DNA of 64,000 nt from Strobilurus pachycystidiatus (Eukaryota > Basidiomycota > Agaricomycetes > Agaricales > Physalacriaceae), in NCBI GenBank assembly GCA_019915135.1, contig JAHLMK010000002.1, positions 496,001-560,000 of the forward strand, given 5' to 3'. How positions within the stretch are numbered: the stretch's first letter is position 1; every line of letters begins with the position of its first letter. The translations under genes were made by a program, and so were the position numbers. Shown one piece after another: positions 45,934 to 60,223 of the stretch. Under the pieces are notes generated by a model, which saw nothing but the letters and a program-made list of their open reading frames with translations, was not told the DNA's origin and ran no database searches.

Positions 45934-48248
45934 TCAGCGCTCCGTACGTTCCCGCTCTGCTATCTTCGTCTTCACGAGTTTCTCCAACTTGGTCGCTGCC
46001 TTCACAATATTGGAGTCGGGCGGGTTGTAAATTCGGCAGTTGCTGAAGACAAGCTCGGCGTCTGCAACGAAATCATCCACATTGGCGTAATGTCGGTTTT
46101 CCAGCTTCTTCTCCATGGTGAGGAAATCTTACAGAACGTATGAGAGGGAAGGAAGTAAGAGCAAGGCGAGGTGTGGGCATACCCATGGGATTCTTAATCA
46201 CGTCGTAGTAGTCGGGAACTTCGGCAGCTTTCACGGGCTCCAAGAATGGCCAGGCATTACTGTGACCTTGAAGCTCATGGAGTAGAGTTTCCATGAAGCT
46301 GTAGCTTTGGCTGCGAGGTTTGGGTCTCCTGATTCTGTACGCAGGGATCGTGAGTACTATCTCGGGTGATCAACATCATGACATACAGCTCTTCCATGGC
46401 TGGAGACCACCCGCTTTCACCTAAAGTCATGTTATTGACGAGAAATTGACAGGAGAGGTAGTTGGAGAACTCACGCAAGCCAGGTACCTCCTGATACTGG
46501 ACCACCACGCCTTCCTCTGCGCCATCCTGGAACTGCGGTAATCCAGGATGTACTATGTGGGATCTCGATAGTTGCCGTATCTTCGCGACTACGGCCTCCT
46601 GCTGGGCTACAAGAATGGAAGCCTTGTCGAGGTAATCCACCTTGTCCAACATGGTACACTGCATGATGGTACCACCCTCGTAATCCTTTATGTATCCAGC
46701 CCAAACCGCCCTATCGAGCGTGATTTCCTTTGAGAATCCTTGCTTCTCGAAGTAACCAACGGCGTAGTTGTCCGCGTAAGTCAGAAAATGCATCATGTCT
46801 GGGTACGTCTTGCGAATGTGGGCTTTGTAATGATCCATGAGCATCCCACCATAACCCTTCGTTTTATGTGAACACTGGGTGATTGAACAGAAGCTGATCA
46901 CATACCTTGACCTGGTCGACTGAGGCAGTCGCGAAAAAGACAATCTCAGCAAAGCCTCTCTGAGGAAATGGTCGATAGCATATTCCGCCGACGACCTTGT
47001 AGCCACGCTTTATGATTGCCAGAGCTTTCGAGTTTACGTCGTAGACCAGTCTTGCAATGTATTCCCGAGGCATCTTCGGCAGCTGTTTCTGGAAGAGCGT
47101 CTTCAAGCCAGTCAGGATGATTAGAGACCTAGGCTGTCCGTCGTTTTCCACTGCTGTCGTCCGAATGACGCCCGATCGTAGTTCTTTGGTCGCCATCTTT
47201 TCGACCTTCTGAGTGGACTGAGGACGCTTTATAAGTAGAAGATAAGTCATCGTCAAAATGGAACTGAGCTCACTCCAGTCGCGGGGGACGCAGCATCTAC
47301 GGGAACGCCGACAGCAAGCCTGGTTAACTGCTCGTCGTCCATTTTGTCCTCGACCTTGACTGGTGCTGGCGCATGATGGCCGTTCATGTTCCCATTCACA
47401 CGTTTGGCGGCATCCAGGCGAGAACTAGTCATGGGCTGGTTGCTCTTCGAAGAGTGTTTAGCTTTTTTGGCGCCCTTCTTCCCTGATTTTCGTGCTGTTT
47501 TCCCTGTTTTGAGTCCGACGCGTGCGGCGAGAGGTCGGTTGGCTTCGTCATCTGCGTCACTAAGGGAGCTAGAGGAAGAAAACGAGACACGTCGACGCTT
47601 CTTTGGCGGACGCGTAACTCCGACATCGTCGTTGAGGTATTCTGAAATGACAATGAACCTGAGATCATGTAGGCGTTTGTGTTATCTCGTACCAACTATA
47701 GGATTGGCGGAAGGCGCTACAATGGAGACTGGGAGTTTCATTTGCTGCCTGAGGGAAGATATGTCGCCATCTGAGTATTTGAAGTCGAGAAGTTTGCCGA
47801 CGTCCTAAGCAAGAATTGTTTGATATAGGTGAATGGATATAATTGACTTTCGCACCTAGACACTTGATAATGAGACCAAGTCACTGAAAGCTGGAGAACT
47901 TACCTTTAGAAGTTCATCTAGACGAATAGCAACACGACTACGACGTGCAAATTCCTCTTTTCCAATATTCGCCTCCGATGCGTCATGGTCCTTTGCGCTG
48001 TGGCCACATGCACAAGTGTCGAGATATGGAGGGATGTTGTCCTCGTCGTCGGACCCGTACTGTCCCAGGTCGCCTATAGATGACTCCGGCTGGACATTAT
48101 CGTCCAGAACGACCTCGTCGTCGGGTTCTGGATGGAGACCGGTGCATGACGAGCAGAGCGAACACGGAGAGTGGCGGGCAACCTTCAACACGAGATGGGT
48201 GTGGGTGAGGTCGGCGGCCAGGTGGGAGGACGGGTAAGCATATTTCAT
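45934..48248 (-). CDS. GCN5: GCN5 histone acetyltransferase with N-terminal Cys/His module
   Basis: 635 aa SAGA/ADA catalytic subunit acetylating histone H3. Introns: 46128-46182, 46335-46386, 46421-46474, 46857-46905, 47227-47273, 47642-47692, 47805-47903. From the N-terminus: a module with CSLCSSCTGLHPEPD and YLDTCACGHSAKDHD plus ARRSRVAIRLDELLKDVGKL (residues 1-150), which resembles the zinc-binding PCAF homology region of animal GCN5/PCAF; a basic/Ser-rich linker; the GNAT domain (GGICYRPFPQRGFAEIVFFA with the catalytic Glu, GYGGMLMDHYKAHIRK for acetyl-CoA, YFEKQGFSKEI); and a C-terminal bromodomain (WPFLEPVKAAEVPDYYDVIK, ELVFSNCRIYNPPDS). The intron at 47805-47903 is longer than the rest, so a small exon there is possible. 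Confidence 0.9.
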
Positions 48249-48466
48249 GGCCCACAGGTCGGATTAGCCGCTGGGCGCTGGTGGCATCGAGCAAGCCGGC
48301 GGCGTGCACGTGGCGTCGGCAATCACGGGTCGCATATCCGATCGGAGGCATTCTCAGGGCATTTCTGGTGGAACGCTCCCAGCTTCCCACTTGGAAGTAC
48401 CCATCACTCCCACTCTTTTGCTCTGGGTTTCGCCCTCGGACGATGCCTGCGACGACTGTGTAATTC

Positions 48467-49526
48467 ATGATGATAACCCTCTTCCTCGGTGTCCTGTTCT
48501 ATCTGCTTCCTGCTTTCGCTCAATGGATCGACTATACCGCGGATGGCACCGCGACAATGACGCATTATACCATTCCTGACGGCTTTGTCGCCTCCTGCGG
48601 ATGTACGGGCGACAGTACGGGGTACCCCACAGCCGCTCTGTCCCAAATGGCCTACGGAAGCAGCACTGCATACGGTACGGTCACCTTCAACACCGACTGC
48701 TGCGCGAAATGACCTGACTCGTGGCTAGGCCCTGCCTGTGGAAAATGCTTTAATCTTACATTGCTCAACTCCTACACGGGGTCACCTCCATTCTTCCCAA
48801 CAGTCTCTAAACACATCGTCGTCAAGATCACTGACCTTTGCCCGCTCTCTACCGACGGCTGGTGCTCCGGAACTCAAAACAAGACTAATCCGTGCGCCCC
48901 CAATGTCTCCCATTGACCACATCCCATAGCTCTAACCAAATTGATACAGTTCTGGAAAGTATCTGAATTTTGACTTGGCTTATCCTTCGGACGCCATACC
49001 AGATGATTTCTTTCCCTCCAACGTGACATTGTATGGATACACGGTGCATAGCTACACTCCCATCTATGTGACACAATGTATTCACTATTTACAAAGGACT
49101 TTGGTGTCTGGAACATCTCGTATCAAACTGTGGATTGCTCAAATTGGGCTGGTTGGCACGATGCGTCTGCACTTGGAAGCGTAGCATATCTGGACAGCTC
49201 AAGTGTCTGCTGTCCAGCTGACCCGACCGTGAGTTACCGTGTTCTCCCTCGCAGTCGTTTCCTGGAACTCTCGTCTAGGGAAAAGCAAATGATACATGTC
49301 CATCCTATTCAGGTCAGCCTTACACATTCTTCATTGATGATTCCACTTCTGACTTTCTGTAGATCACAATGGCCTAGCGTATGACTACAGTCCTCAGGTC
49401 GAGATCTCGCTGCTGATGTACCCTTTCAGACCCGACACCACCACCAGCTCAGCAACAGCGATGCTTATACCCGTGACACTGTTAACCATATCCTTCCTGT
49501 ACTTCACAGCCACGCTGGCGACTTGA
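48467..49526 (+). CDS. Secreted double-psi beta-barrel (barwin/expansin-like) protein
   Basis: 264 aa; introns 48675-48728, 48892-48949, 49044-49096, 49229-49278, 49313-49362. Seen: signal peptide MITLFLGVLFYLLPAFA, then a six-stranded barrel with ACGKCFNLTLL, HIVVKITDLCPLSTDGWC, KYLNFDLAYPSDAIP and WNISYQTVDC, and paired cysteines. FDLAYPSDA corresponds to the HFDL-x-x-x-AF element of expansins and GH45. These are the hallmarks of the barwin/GH45-subfamily-C/expansin fold, in basidiomycetes often labelled endoglucanase V-like. It probably loosens or cleaves wall glucan. Unusual: the C-terminus is hydrophobic (ATAMLIPVTLLTISFLYFTA), suggesting a GPI or membrane anchor rather than free secretion. 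Catalytic ability cannot be judged here. Confidence 0.75.
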
Positions 49527-49753
49527 AACACACCTTACACCACAAATGTATCCTTGATCTGTCTATGTCTTGCTTACAGCTGTGTGTTCCATAGTATACC
49601 CCGCTATTGTACAGTTGTCTAGATCTATCACAAGGAAATCAATCCCTCGTGGACTGCCTGCGAGTAGGCGGATATGTAGACGCCTCAGCCATGCTATGCC
49701 AAACGCCTGTAAGTTCGAATACACGAACACGCATAACCACATAAGGAGCAAAC

Positions 49754-51250
49754 TTACTTCTCTTCATCGTCATTGTCGACGCGTCGGTAGATGCCACGCT
49801 CCTTGCCACCGATGAACCTGCGCACCCACTGGAAGGTTCTCATCCAGGCCACAAGCGCGCCAATGACTCCAATGAATAGCAGGCCAAGGATGACATTGCG
49901 GAAAGTTGAACTCGTCTTCTCAGGGATGACGGACTCAGCGGTGGGTGCGGCTGCTGGTGAATTGATAGATGCAGCTGCGGTCTCGTCCTCTTCCACCTTC
50001 GGGGTCGGCGAAGGCGCAGTGACATCGGATCCCTGTAGACAAGCAAAACAAATGTATTGATACCAACATTTACTTCACAAGTAAAGCAAATTAAAGCTCA
50101 GCATGGATTGGTACCTCGTTTCCTTCCGCGTCAACTTCTTTGGGTAGAGGCAGCTAGAATAATATATGAGCTACGAATTCGATACCGAGAACTTGTAGTT
50201 TACCTCTCCGGAATCGGCGATGATAACATCCACGTCGGGACGGTCGCCGCGAGACTTGGAAACGTTTTCTACACAAGCCAATGAGATAGGCGTGCAAAGT
50301 TGGAAGTGGCATGGAACTTACCGACGGCCCTCACGACGTCCATTCCCTCCATAACGTAGCCAAAGACAACCTGCAGGAGATGAGGAGAGGGGACACGGAG
50401 ACAATGATAACACAAACGTGTTTGCCATCTAACCAAGCGGTCTTGATGGTGCAAATGAACTACTCAAGTGTTAGGTCGATGGGTCTGTTCTGAAAAACAG
50501 TCACGTACGAATTGAGAGCCGTTGGTGTTCTTGCCAGCGTTCGCCATGGAAAGGACACCAGGGCCAGTGTGGCGGAGTTTGCTATGATGAGATGAGGCGG
50601 AGTTGGACACTCGGAAAGACAAATCTTTACAAGTTCTCGTCTTCGAATTTGTTACCATAGATGGACTACACAACGATTGAGACAGGAGGTCACATTCAAG
50701 GCAGAACGGACATACCTTGCCACCGGTACCGTCACCGTTAGCTAAACATACACATCAGACAGCATACCGGGTGGTAGGTGGGTGCTGCTTACTGAAATCA
50801 CCGCCTTGAATCCTACACGGAATGATGAGCACTGCGTTGGGATATGTAAATGACACTGACATGAAATCCTTGATGACACGGTGGAACTTGGAGCCCTTGT
50901 ATCCAAAGCCGAGGTCGTTGCCCTCCGCATCCTTGCCAGTCGCCAAGGCGCGGAAGTTCTCCGCGGTCTTGGGGACGGTCTGTGTACCGTTGAGCGGACA
51001 AGTAACGCGTCAAATTCTGGTCAGACCTTTCCATAGAGACCTATAGTGACTACACAGAAAGGCATTAGCGTGGCTTACTGAAACTATGTTGCTTCTACTC
51101 ACTCCTTCCAAGGTCCTTGTCGCCCTGCTTGATGTCAAAGTAGACAATGTTGGTGACCTGGGGACCCTTTGCGGCATCGACCGCCCCGGTGGAGAGCAGA
51201 GCGGTGACGCTGACGAGGAGCACAGCTAACGAGAGACGACCGAAGAACAT
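49754..51250 (-). CDS. ER-type cyclophilin with C-terminal membrane anchor
   Basis: About 305 aa peptidyl-prolyl cis-trans isomerase. Seen: signal peptide [19 protein letters not shown], then the cyclophilin domain with [16 protein letters not shown] (catalytic Arg, Phe, Gln), [29 protein letters not shown] (cyclosporin-binding Trp) and [11 protein letters not shown]. After the domain come an acidic Ala/Pro linker and a transmembrane helix ([18 protein letters not shown]) followed by a basic/acidic tail. This is the layout of yeast Cpr4/Cpr8-like or animal cyclophilin B with an added anchor, facing the secretory lumen. About eleven exons with introns of 45-85 nt; all active-site residues intact. 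It diverges from DBP7. Confidence 0.88.
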
Positions 51251-51375
51251 TTTAGTGGATGATTTGTGTGAACGTGGAGGTTTCCCACTTCTTTTGATGG
51301 GCCGCTCTCGGTTTGCTGCTATTTACTTCGGGCGTTATAGAGTATCTCCGATCACTGAATTTTCCCTCTCATGAA

Positions 51376-53860
51376 ATGGACGACGATCTCGTGCTAAATC
51401 TCGCGGACGACAGCGGCTTTTCAGGCAAAGGGAATGCGAAAAAGGGCGGTCGATGGACAGACCGGTATGTCCCAACCCGAATTTCTTAGGTCCAACATGA
51501 AAACAACTTTCTCAGATTGAAAGCAAAACGGGTAGCAAAACGGAAGACTCGACCAGACGAGTCTGCCCCCAGAACGAGCACCTCTGCACTGGATGAACCT
51601 CCCGTGAAGCGGAAGCGTGTCGACAGTACAACAGATGTACCCTCTGCCAACACCAAACCTAGCCGAAATACATCATCAACTACCGCACCATCCACTTCAC
51701 GTCCCCATGCCCAAGTCATATCCTCCCTCTTCTCTTACAACCCCAAGGTCGAGGCACCCGCCAGAATACCTTCCTCCAAATCATCTTCGAAGCCTAGCAA
51801 TGCTCCCTTGACAGATTCGTCCTCATTCGCTGGTCTGGGAATCGACCCTCTCATCGTCTCCCATCTTGCGAGTAAGATGGAAATAGCAAAACCCACGGCT
51901 ATCCAGCGCTCTGTATTACCCGCAATACTCGGTAGTCCAGAGTCCCAACGAGACATATTCATCCAATCCCAAACTGGATCGGGAAAGACACTATCCTTCC
52001 TTATACCCATAATACAGGATCTCCTTCCTCTCAGCACACTCTCCTACATTGACCGCTCGATCGGTACACTAGCTATCATCATAGCACCTACTCGCGAACT
52101 GGCAAAACAGATCTCGGACGTGTTGGAAACAATGTTGAAAATGCGTCTACGGCCCGAGGACGATAACGCAGAGGACCCCAACGCTGCCCGTTTTACGCGA
52201 TGGCTCGTGTCTGGGCTGTTAACAGGTGGATCCACACGTCAGCACGAAAAGGCCCGTCTTCGCAAAGGTTTGCCGATCATCGTTTCGACACCTGGCCGTC
52301 TTTTGGATCATCTACAGCACAGCTCGTCGTTCAACGTCGGAAAGTGCAGATGGCTCGTGCTGGATGAAGCCGATCGTTTGATGGAGCTTGGGTTTGAGGA
52401 GACCATCACTGGAATTATCAAAGGGTTGGATGGAAGGCGGAATCTTGCCATACAAGCTGCGCGGGAAGGTGCTGGACATGAAGTCGGCGGATGGGACTGG
52501 GAGCGTCGCCGGAGGACTGTCCTTTGTTCCGCCACTATCAGGGAAGATGTCCAAAAGCTCGCCGGTGTTGCGCTGGACAACCCACTGCTCGTCAAGGCGC
52601 TTGGCGCCGACGAGTCAGATGGCAAGGCGTCTTCTACAAGCAACGACCCAAGTGTACCTGAAGGGTTCACGCCTCCTTCTCAGCTCACCCAGCGCTATGT
52701 CATCTCACCTCTCAAACAACGACTCGTGGTTCTGGTTGCTCTCTTGCGCAATCTGATTTCTTCATCTCGCGACAACAAAGGAACCAAGATCATCGTCTTT
52801 CTCAGTTGCACAGACTCTGTCGACTATCATTGGACCCTTCTCGGCGGCTCCAAGATGAACGGCGACCCAGCTGAAGCCGCGGAGGAAGCGGATTCTGACG
52901 CAGAAGACGCGACATCTGAAAAAAGCGATGTAGTTGTCGAATCCCCACTTCTACCTGATACCTCCATCATCCGGCTTCACGGTTCTTTGTCCACTCCGGT
53001 TCGTCTGCATTCTCTACGGGAGTTTGCATCATCCAAGCAATCATCTACGCGTTCATCCATCCTTCTGTGTACGTCTGTTGCCTCTCGAGGTTTGGATCTA
53101 CCACAGGTCCGCGCAGTCGTCCAATACGATCTTCCTACCGAGGGCGGAGCGACAGAATACGTCCATCGAGTGGGTCGTACTGCGCGTGCGGGTAAAGGCG
53201 GTGAAGCCTGGAGTATCGTGGCTCCTAGTGAAGCTGAGTGGGTCAAATGGGTGCAGGGTCAAATGCAGTCCGTTAGGGAAGGGCAGCCTGCTTCTGTACT
53301 TCAGGGTGTCTCTGCGGAGAGTGTATTGCAGAATGGCTTCGGCGGCAAGGGTAGCGAGTACGAAGGGCGCGCGACTGATGTTCAACTGTCATTCGAGCGA
53401 TGGGTTTTGAGCCAGAAAGAGGTAAGCCGCACCCAAACCACGGAACCATGAAGACGGAATCACTGACTCCCCACAGAACACCATTTTGGCACAAAAGGCG
53501 TTCTTGTCTCATATGCGGGCGTACGCAACACATCCATCTTCCGAGAAGCACATTTTTCATGTTCGGCATCTGCACATTGGCCATCTTGCGAAGGCGTTCG
53601 CTCTCAGAGATGCGCCCAAAGCTATCACGAACCTGTCTGGTTCCAGGACGAAAAAGGCCGCGAAACAGACAGCGAAGAAGAACGGCAATGATATGGTCCT
53701 CAACCGCAACGCGGATACGGAAGCGCGCATGCAGGATGTGGTGCGGTCGCAAGGTCGGTTGACTAAAAGGAAGGGTGTAATGTTGAGCAGCGGGACATCC
53801 GAGTTCCAGATAGCTGGAGGGTACGATTTGGAGAAGCTCGTCGGTGGGACGGGGCTGTGA
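51376..53860 (+). CDS. DBP7: DEAD-box RNA helicase DBP7 (ribosome biogenesis)
   Basis: 792 aa nucleolar helicase needed for early 60S assembly. Introns 51465-51515 and 53422-53476. Seen: Q motif [13 protein letters not shown], motif I SQTGSGKT, Ia APTRELA, motif [16 protein letters not shown], motif III SAT, motif [18 protein letters not shown] and motif [16 protein letters not shown]. The insertion [16 protein letters not shown] and the C-terminal [20 protein letters not shown] and [19 protein letters not shown] are specific to Dbp7/DDX31. The basic N- and C-terminal tails fit nucleolar location. The first exon (30 codons, [14 protein letters not shown]) is joined because it restores the frame and matches the usual acidic start. 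Confidence 0.93.
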
Positions 53861-54124
53861 GACGCGCGTAGTAGACCCTGTGATGAAGCGCCGACTCTAT
53901 AAGTCTTGGCAATACCAAGGCAATACAGATTGGGAAGAATGCAGGCAACCACAGCCACTAGCCACTGCGGGATGATACCCATGAGAGCGCCGTACTGTAA
54001 GTTGGTATTATGATAGGAACTCCGTTATGGGCGCGGATACGTATACTTACTGTGCTATAAAAAGCTACGCCCAAAGCCGGCAGGTACCCGACCCCACATG
54101 CACAATCACCGCTCTCGACTTAGC

Positions 54125-55727
54125 ATGACCAACCTCGTCGAGAAACTCGGCAGTGCCATCCACGACGTCAAGACCAACGCCCACGACTATGCGCAAGTGA
54201 AGAAGTCTCACGCAGAAGAGAAGCTGCTTGATGTCCCTTATGTGGATTTAACTATCCAGGTACACTCGATGCTTTTCTTGCTCCATGCAGGCGTTCAAGT
54301 CCCCTCCTGCAGTTCATCGGCGCCTCTGGCCTTCCCAAGATGGACGTCGTAGGCTCCGCGGACCCTTACTTCGTTGCCAAGATCGACAACCGCATTTCGA
54401 TGGTGTATGTGCTCCTTCTGCGTCATCGTAGGATGCGCTCACCTACCGCTATCGGCCCAGATCTACCGTCCAGACGAACACTCTAACCCCCGTCTGGAAT
54501 GAACTGTGGAGGGTGAAGAACGTCCCCGTGACGGGCGATCTGCACGTCGAGGTCTTCGATAAGGATGTTGGCGCTGCACGCGATGACTACATCGGAAAGT
54601 TCAAGACGTCGGTGACCGCTGGTGCCAAGGAGGCGGAAATAGAGGGTCCTCTCTTCCGCAAGGACAGAGGAACTTTCTGGGTTAAGGTATGCTCCAGACA
54701 TATCAAACATCCTTGAGTATATCGATCATTGTACAGATTGAATCTACCCCATCGGAGAACCCCAAGTCCAAGGACACCTACATGTTCGACGGACCCATAC
54801 GCTACTCGCGTCACTTCTCTCCGACTGTTGGTCTCTTGACCAAGCTGGATAATGCACGTCTCTATTCAACTTGGAAGAGTGCGTCCTTCATGTATCTGCA
54901 TCGTCTCATCTCATACCTTGCCAGCTTATCTCATCGGCGTCTCGAAGTTCTTTGGTGATAATCACCAACACTGGAACGTCAAATACCCAGCCGCTCAGAA
55001 GATATTTCAAGGTCCTACGTCGCTACCAATCCGCTCCACAGTCCAGGCAGGACACCGCGTATTGTACGCGCGCACCACCTCCAATGGCTTTGGTATCATC
55101 AACAACGCCTCTGACTTCATCACTCTACTTCACGGCGGAGACGGACGCTCGACTTCCAGCAACACCACGACGCCGGCAGTCCCTCCCTCATCAAGCAACA
55201 CAAACAAGAACCTCCCAGACTTCACAAACCGTGTCAAGCCGGCGGTATACACCTACATCATCTCGTCGGAAGACGACTCGTTCCGTTTCTCCGAAACTGG
55301 CGCGGCATTCTTCGTCGACTTTGCGTCGAAGCATGCTCTCCACGCCAACTGCTGCGAAACGGTGCGCTACAGCGGAGAGTTTCACCCGCGTCCCAAAGGC
55401 GGATGGGACAAGTTCAACGACGATATTCCCGATGACCAGGTGGACTGGGAGTTTGTCATTGACAATAACTCGGGCACCTACTCGCCAGACGCGAACCTGC
55501 TCCCCGTGCTGAAGGCACTGTTTGAGTACAACTTCCCGGGACTGCGTGTCTACGCGTTAGACCACGAAGACCCTGCTCTCACTGAGAGTCGGGAGGCCTG
55601 TAGAGCTTACGCGACCAAGTGTCGCGGTATCTCACAGGACGAATTGCAACCCCATGCCAAAGAGGGCGAGACTACTCTCCTTTCTCGTGTGTCCCTCAAG
55701 GCCACCGGTGGCGACTCCAAGGAGTGA
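54125..55727 (+). CDS. C2-domain protein, uncharacterised
   Basis: 465 aa; introns 54260-54312, 54405-54460, 54687-54736, 54879-54924. Residues about 40-130 form a C2 domain: VDLTIQFIGASGLPKMDVVG, SADPYFVAKID, TLTPVWNELWRV and LHVEVFDKDVGAARDDYIGK. Asp residues in both calcium loops (KMD, ADP, FDKD) suggest Ca2+-dependent membrane binding. The C-terminal 300 residues (VKYPAAQKIFQG, TYIISSEDDSFRFSETG, ALHANCCETVRYSGEFH) form a second conserved-looking domain I cannot name; I recall similar C2-plus-unknown proteins in agaricomycetes. Neither a transmembrane helix nor a signal peptide is visible. Confidence 0.8.
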
Positions 55728-55854
55728 AGCTGATCCCCTACGGACATATTTAAAGACTTTCAATTATTCCGTGTATATGCCCCCATATTATGTGTACTAA
55801 GTGTAGAAATACAGACAGCTAAGAAAGGTGAGGTACAAGTCCAATTAACGAGTT

Positions 55855-57213
55855 TTATGATGCCCGTGCCCGTGTTCGCGCCTCTTTAAATCTGGAGGCC
55901 GTCGCAACCCAAGCTACCATATCAATGTCCTTGGCTTCCATGAACGGATGCGAAAGTAACTCGTTGAAATCAGCCCTTTCGTCGGGTTCTCTTATCAAAC
56001 ACCTCGCGACCCATTCGCGAGCCGTATCGCTGTACGCGTCGGGAAGAGCAGGAACGTCACCGCGCACCAGAGCATGCATCTGTTAGCGCGCGTTTCAGCT
56101 TGACGGGATGCATGAAGGCTGGGGAACGTACATAGGCCATGATATCGGTACTATTCTCGTAAGGGTATCTTCCCATGGCCAGTTCGAGGGCTGATATACC
56201 GACAGACCATATATCAGATGCTACCCCGTAGCCTTCAGGGTTCGATAATATTCGTTCAGGCTAAAGGATGGAATCAGGATGCGCGAAAACGGACTAGATC
56301 GAGGGACTCACAGCCATGTAAGTTTGACAGCCAACTACGGTATTTGCTATTGATTTTTGCAGCTGACCAGATACGCCGAAGTCACATAATTTGATCTGGC
56401 CACGAGAGTTGGCGAGGATATTGGTTGGTTTCACGTCTGGGACGGCGTCAGAGCTAGTGATTCCTGCACGACGACGTGAACGTACCCCGATGGATGACTT
56501 CGAGCTTATCCTTCAGAAACTTGAGACCACGAACTGTGCTGCCCAGGATTTCGGCCAGAACGTCCTCGGGAAGTCCTTCCCACGTTATCGTCTCCCCGGA
56601 GGCCTCGAACTGTTCGCCGACGCGAAACGCAGTAAGTCTGTCTAGACTGCCTGCGTCCATGTACTCTACGCATAGGTGGACACATGATTCCGTGTAGAAG
56701 GCGCCGTAGAACTTGATTATTGAGGGAGCAACCGCCATATGAAGGATGTTGAGCTCCATGATAATCGTCTTGAACTTGGATGATTCCAGTTCCACGGGAA
56801 TTTGCTGGCGATGACTGCTCAGTTGAGCAAATTAAGAACCCCGGGTGGCATACACACCTTCATCGCCATCTCGAGCTTTTTGGGTCGGTACAAGACCCGC
56901 ATAACCGTGCCGTAGTTTCCCCTGCCTAGTTCCTCACCCAGTTGCTCAAAGTCCTCCATGCGCACTGAGAAGGAAGCCCCGTTTGAGAAGTTGACACCCG
57001 ATGCATCGATGCTGGCTTTGCCCTCGAAGTTGAGGGAGCCTGATGGATCGCTGGGATTGGACATTAATGATTGTCGATTTGAGACGGGGGAACTTGCACA
57101 ATGTCGCCAAAGTCTTGGAAGGTCGTCTGGAAAGCCGGCGTTCCCGTCGTGAGGCCCAGAAATGGCCGCCCCTTGCGCTGCATGCTCATTGAGCCTGTGC
57201 GTCCGCCGACCAT
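55855..57213 (-). CDS. PBS2: PBS2, MAP kinase kinase of the HOG pathway
   Basis: 368 aa. N-terminus [20 protein letters not shown] then [20 protein letters not shown] and GVNFSNG, a segment conserved just before fungal Pbs2 kinase domains. Kinase: [10 protein letters not shown] loop, AMK lysine, [48 protein letters not shown], activation loop [18 protein letters not shown] with both phosphosites, and [20 protein letters not shown]. Introns: 56080-56131, 56261-56311, 56437-56485, 56805-56857, 57051-57097. The last, nearest the start, begins GCAAGT (GC-AG); ignoring it would place the start wrongly at 57064 and lose 40 residues. It activates the Hog1 MAPK in osmotic and oxidative stress. Divergent from ESA1 by 121 bp. 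Confidence 0.92.
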
Positions 57214-57334
57214 GGTGACGGTGAAGGAACAATGTCGATGTCGATGACGACAGTAGTTTGGGCGCGTGCCGCGTGCGAAATAGCGTGAGATCAGAGATGT
57301 GTCACGACGAATGATTGTGCTCCCCACGTGGCCC

Positions 57335-59159
<1,825 letters not shown>

Positions 59160-59336
59160 TCGCGTGGTTGTACTTTGTTAAAGCACGATTTGTATGTATT
59201 TCTAGTAGCAGTAGGTATTTTTTGCGAAGCAGTTCATATGTACGTACAACGAAACCATGAGGATAGCGAGAAGGGTAAGTACAGATAGCCGGAAACCATG
59301 AAAACAAACGACCGAGTGTCCTCCTTCAATGATGCC

Positions 59337-59869
59337 TTATTGCGGCGCAGCAGTACGGCGCTGTCTAAGCCCCTTGTCCTCTTCTTCAACCGGAAGCGGG
59401 GTGCGAGAGGTGGTTGGGGAGGCAGTCGCCGAAGCGACAGGGGATATATCGTGACCGCCCGCCAACTTGACGTTACTCTCCTCCGACGTGAAGTACGCAT
59501 GAGGCTGGGAGGGATCGAGGGAGTCATGGGCAGTGTTGGAGGTAGTGGCCTTTTCGTCAGACGTTTTCTTGCCGGTGGTGTCAATAATGCCCAGGGTACG
59601 GGCAAGACCGTATGACACGAGATCCTGAACACGATCGTGAGAAGGCAGTAGTCGGCAAAGCGAGAGAAACGTACGAGCAAGGTCACAGCAAGGATGGGGA
59701 TGAACATGAGGATGCTAATGACACGGAAGACATAGGCAATGGTGGCTACCCAGGATGTGGACTGGTAATTCCACAGATAATCAACGTAAAGGTCCCATAA
59801 GATGCGGGGAACAGATGCCACAGCGCCAGCCACGTCGGCTGGTAGGTAGCTAGTCACGTTGATGGACAT
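59337..59869 (-). CDS. Small membrane protein, unknown
   Basis: 160 aa, one intron (59625-59674). Residues 1-64 hold one or two membrane segments (VASVPRILWDLYVDYLW, WVATIAYVFRVISILMFIPI). The C-terminal half is polar and disordered (DEKATTSNTAHDSLDPSQPH, VEEEDKGLRQRR). I do not recognise a family. The frame is open 49 codons upstream, to an ATG at 60016, but that extension looks non-coding. Support comes from the frame-restoring intron with good splice sites; a tail-anchored-like or ER protein is possible. Confidence 0.55.
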
Positions 59870-60223
59870 GACTGGATTGGATAGGATTAGCGAATATTGC
59901 CCAAGACAGCTGGAGGTTGTGGTCGGAACGAAGCAAGCCCGTTTACTCGCGTCCCGGCTCGCCGTGTCTTGAAAAGCACATTGACAAGGGGGATTTGATG
60001 ACATCACGGCAATCAACAGCCAGCGGAGAGACGAGTACTCAAGAGCCCGTTCGCGTCAGCAGCAGAATGCAATCTATTGGTATACAAAGCTAGCAGCACA
60101 TCATATTCAAGATAACAAGTCCGTAGGAAATACAAGATCCAAGCAGTGGATCGGGTAACGTGAACAGGAAAGCAAAATCGACCAAATACTAACCGACATA
60201 GAACCGAGGGAGAAAGAGAAAAC

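Noticed and set aside
57064..57064. ATG at 57064 as the PBS2 start
   Set aside because: It lies inside the GC-AG intron; splicing from 57097 to 57051 joins DIV to DPSG, the conserved Pbs2 segment.
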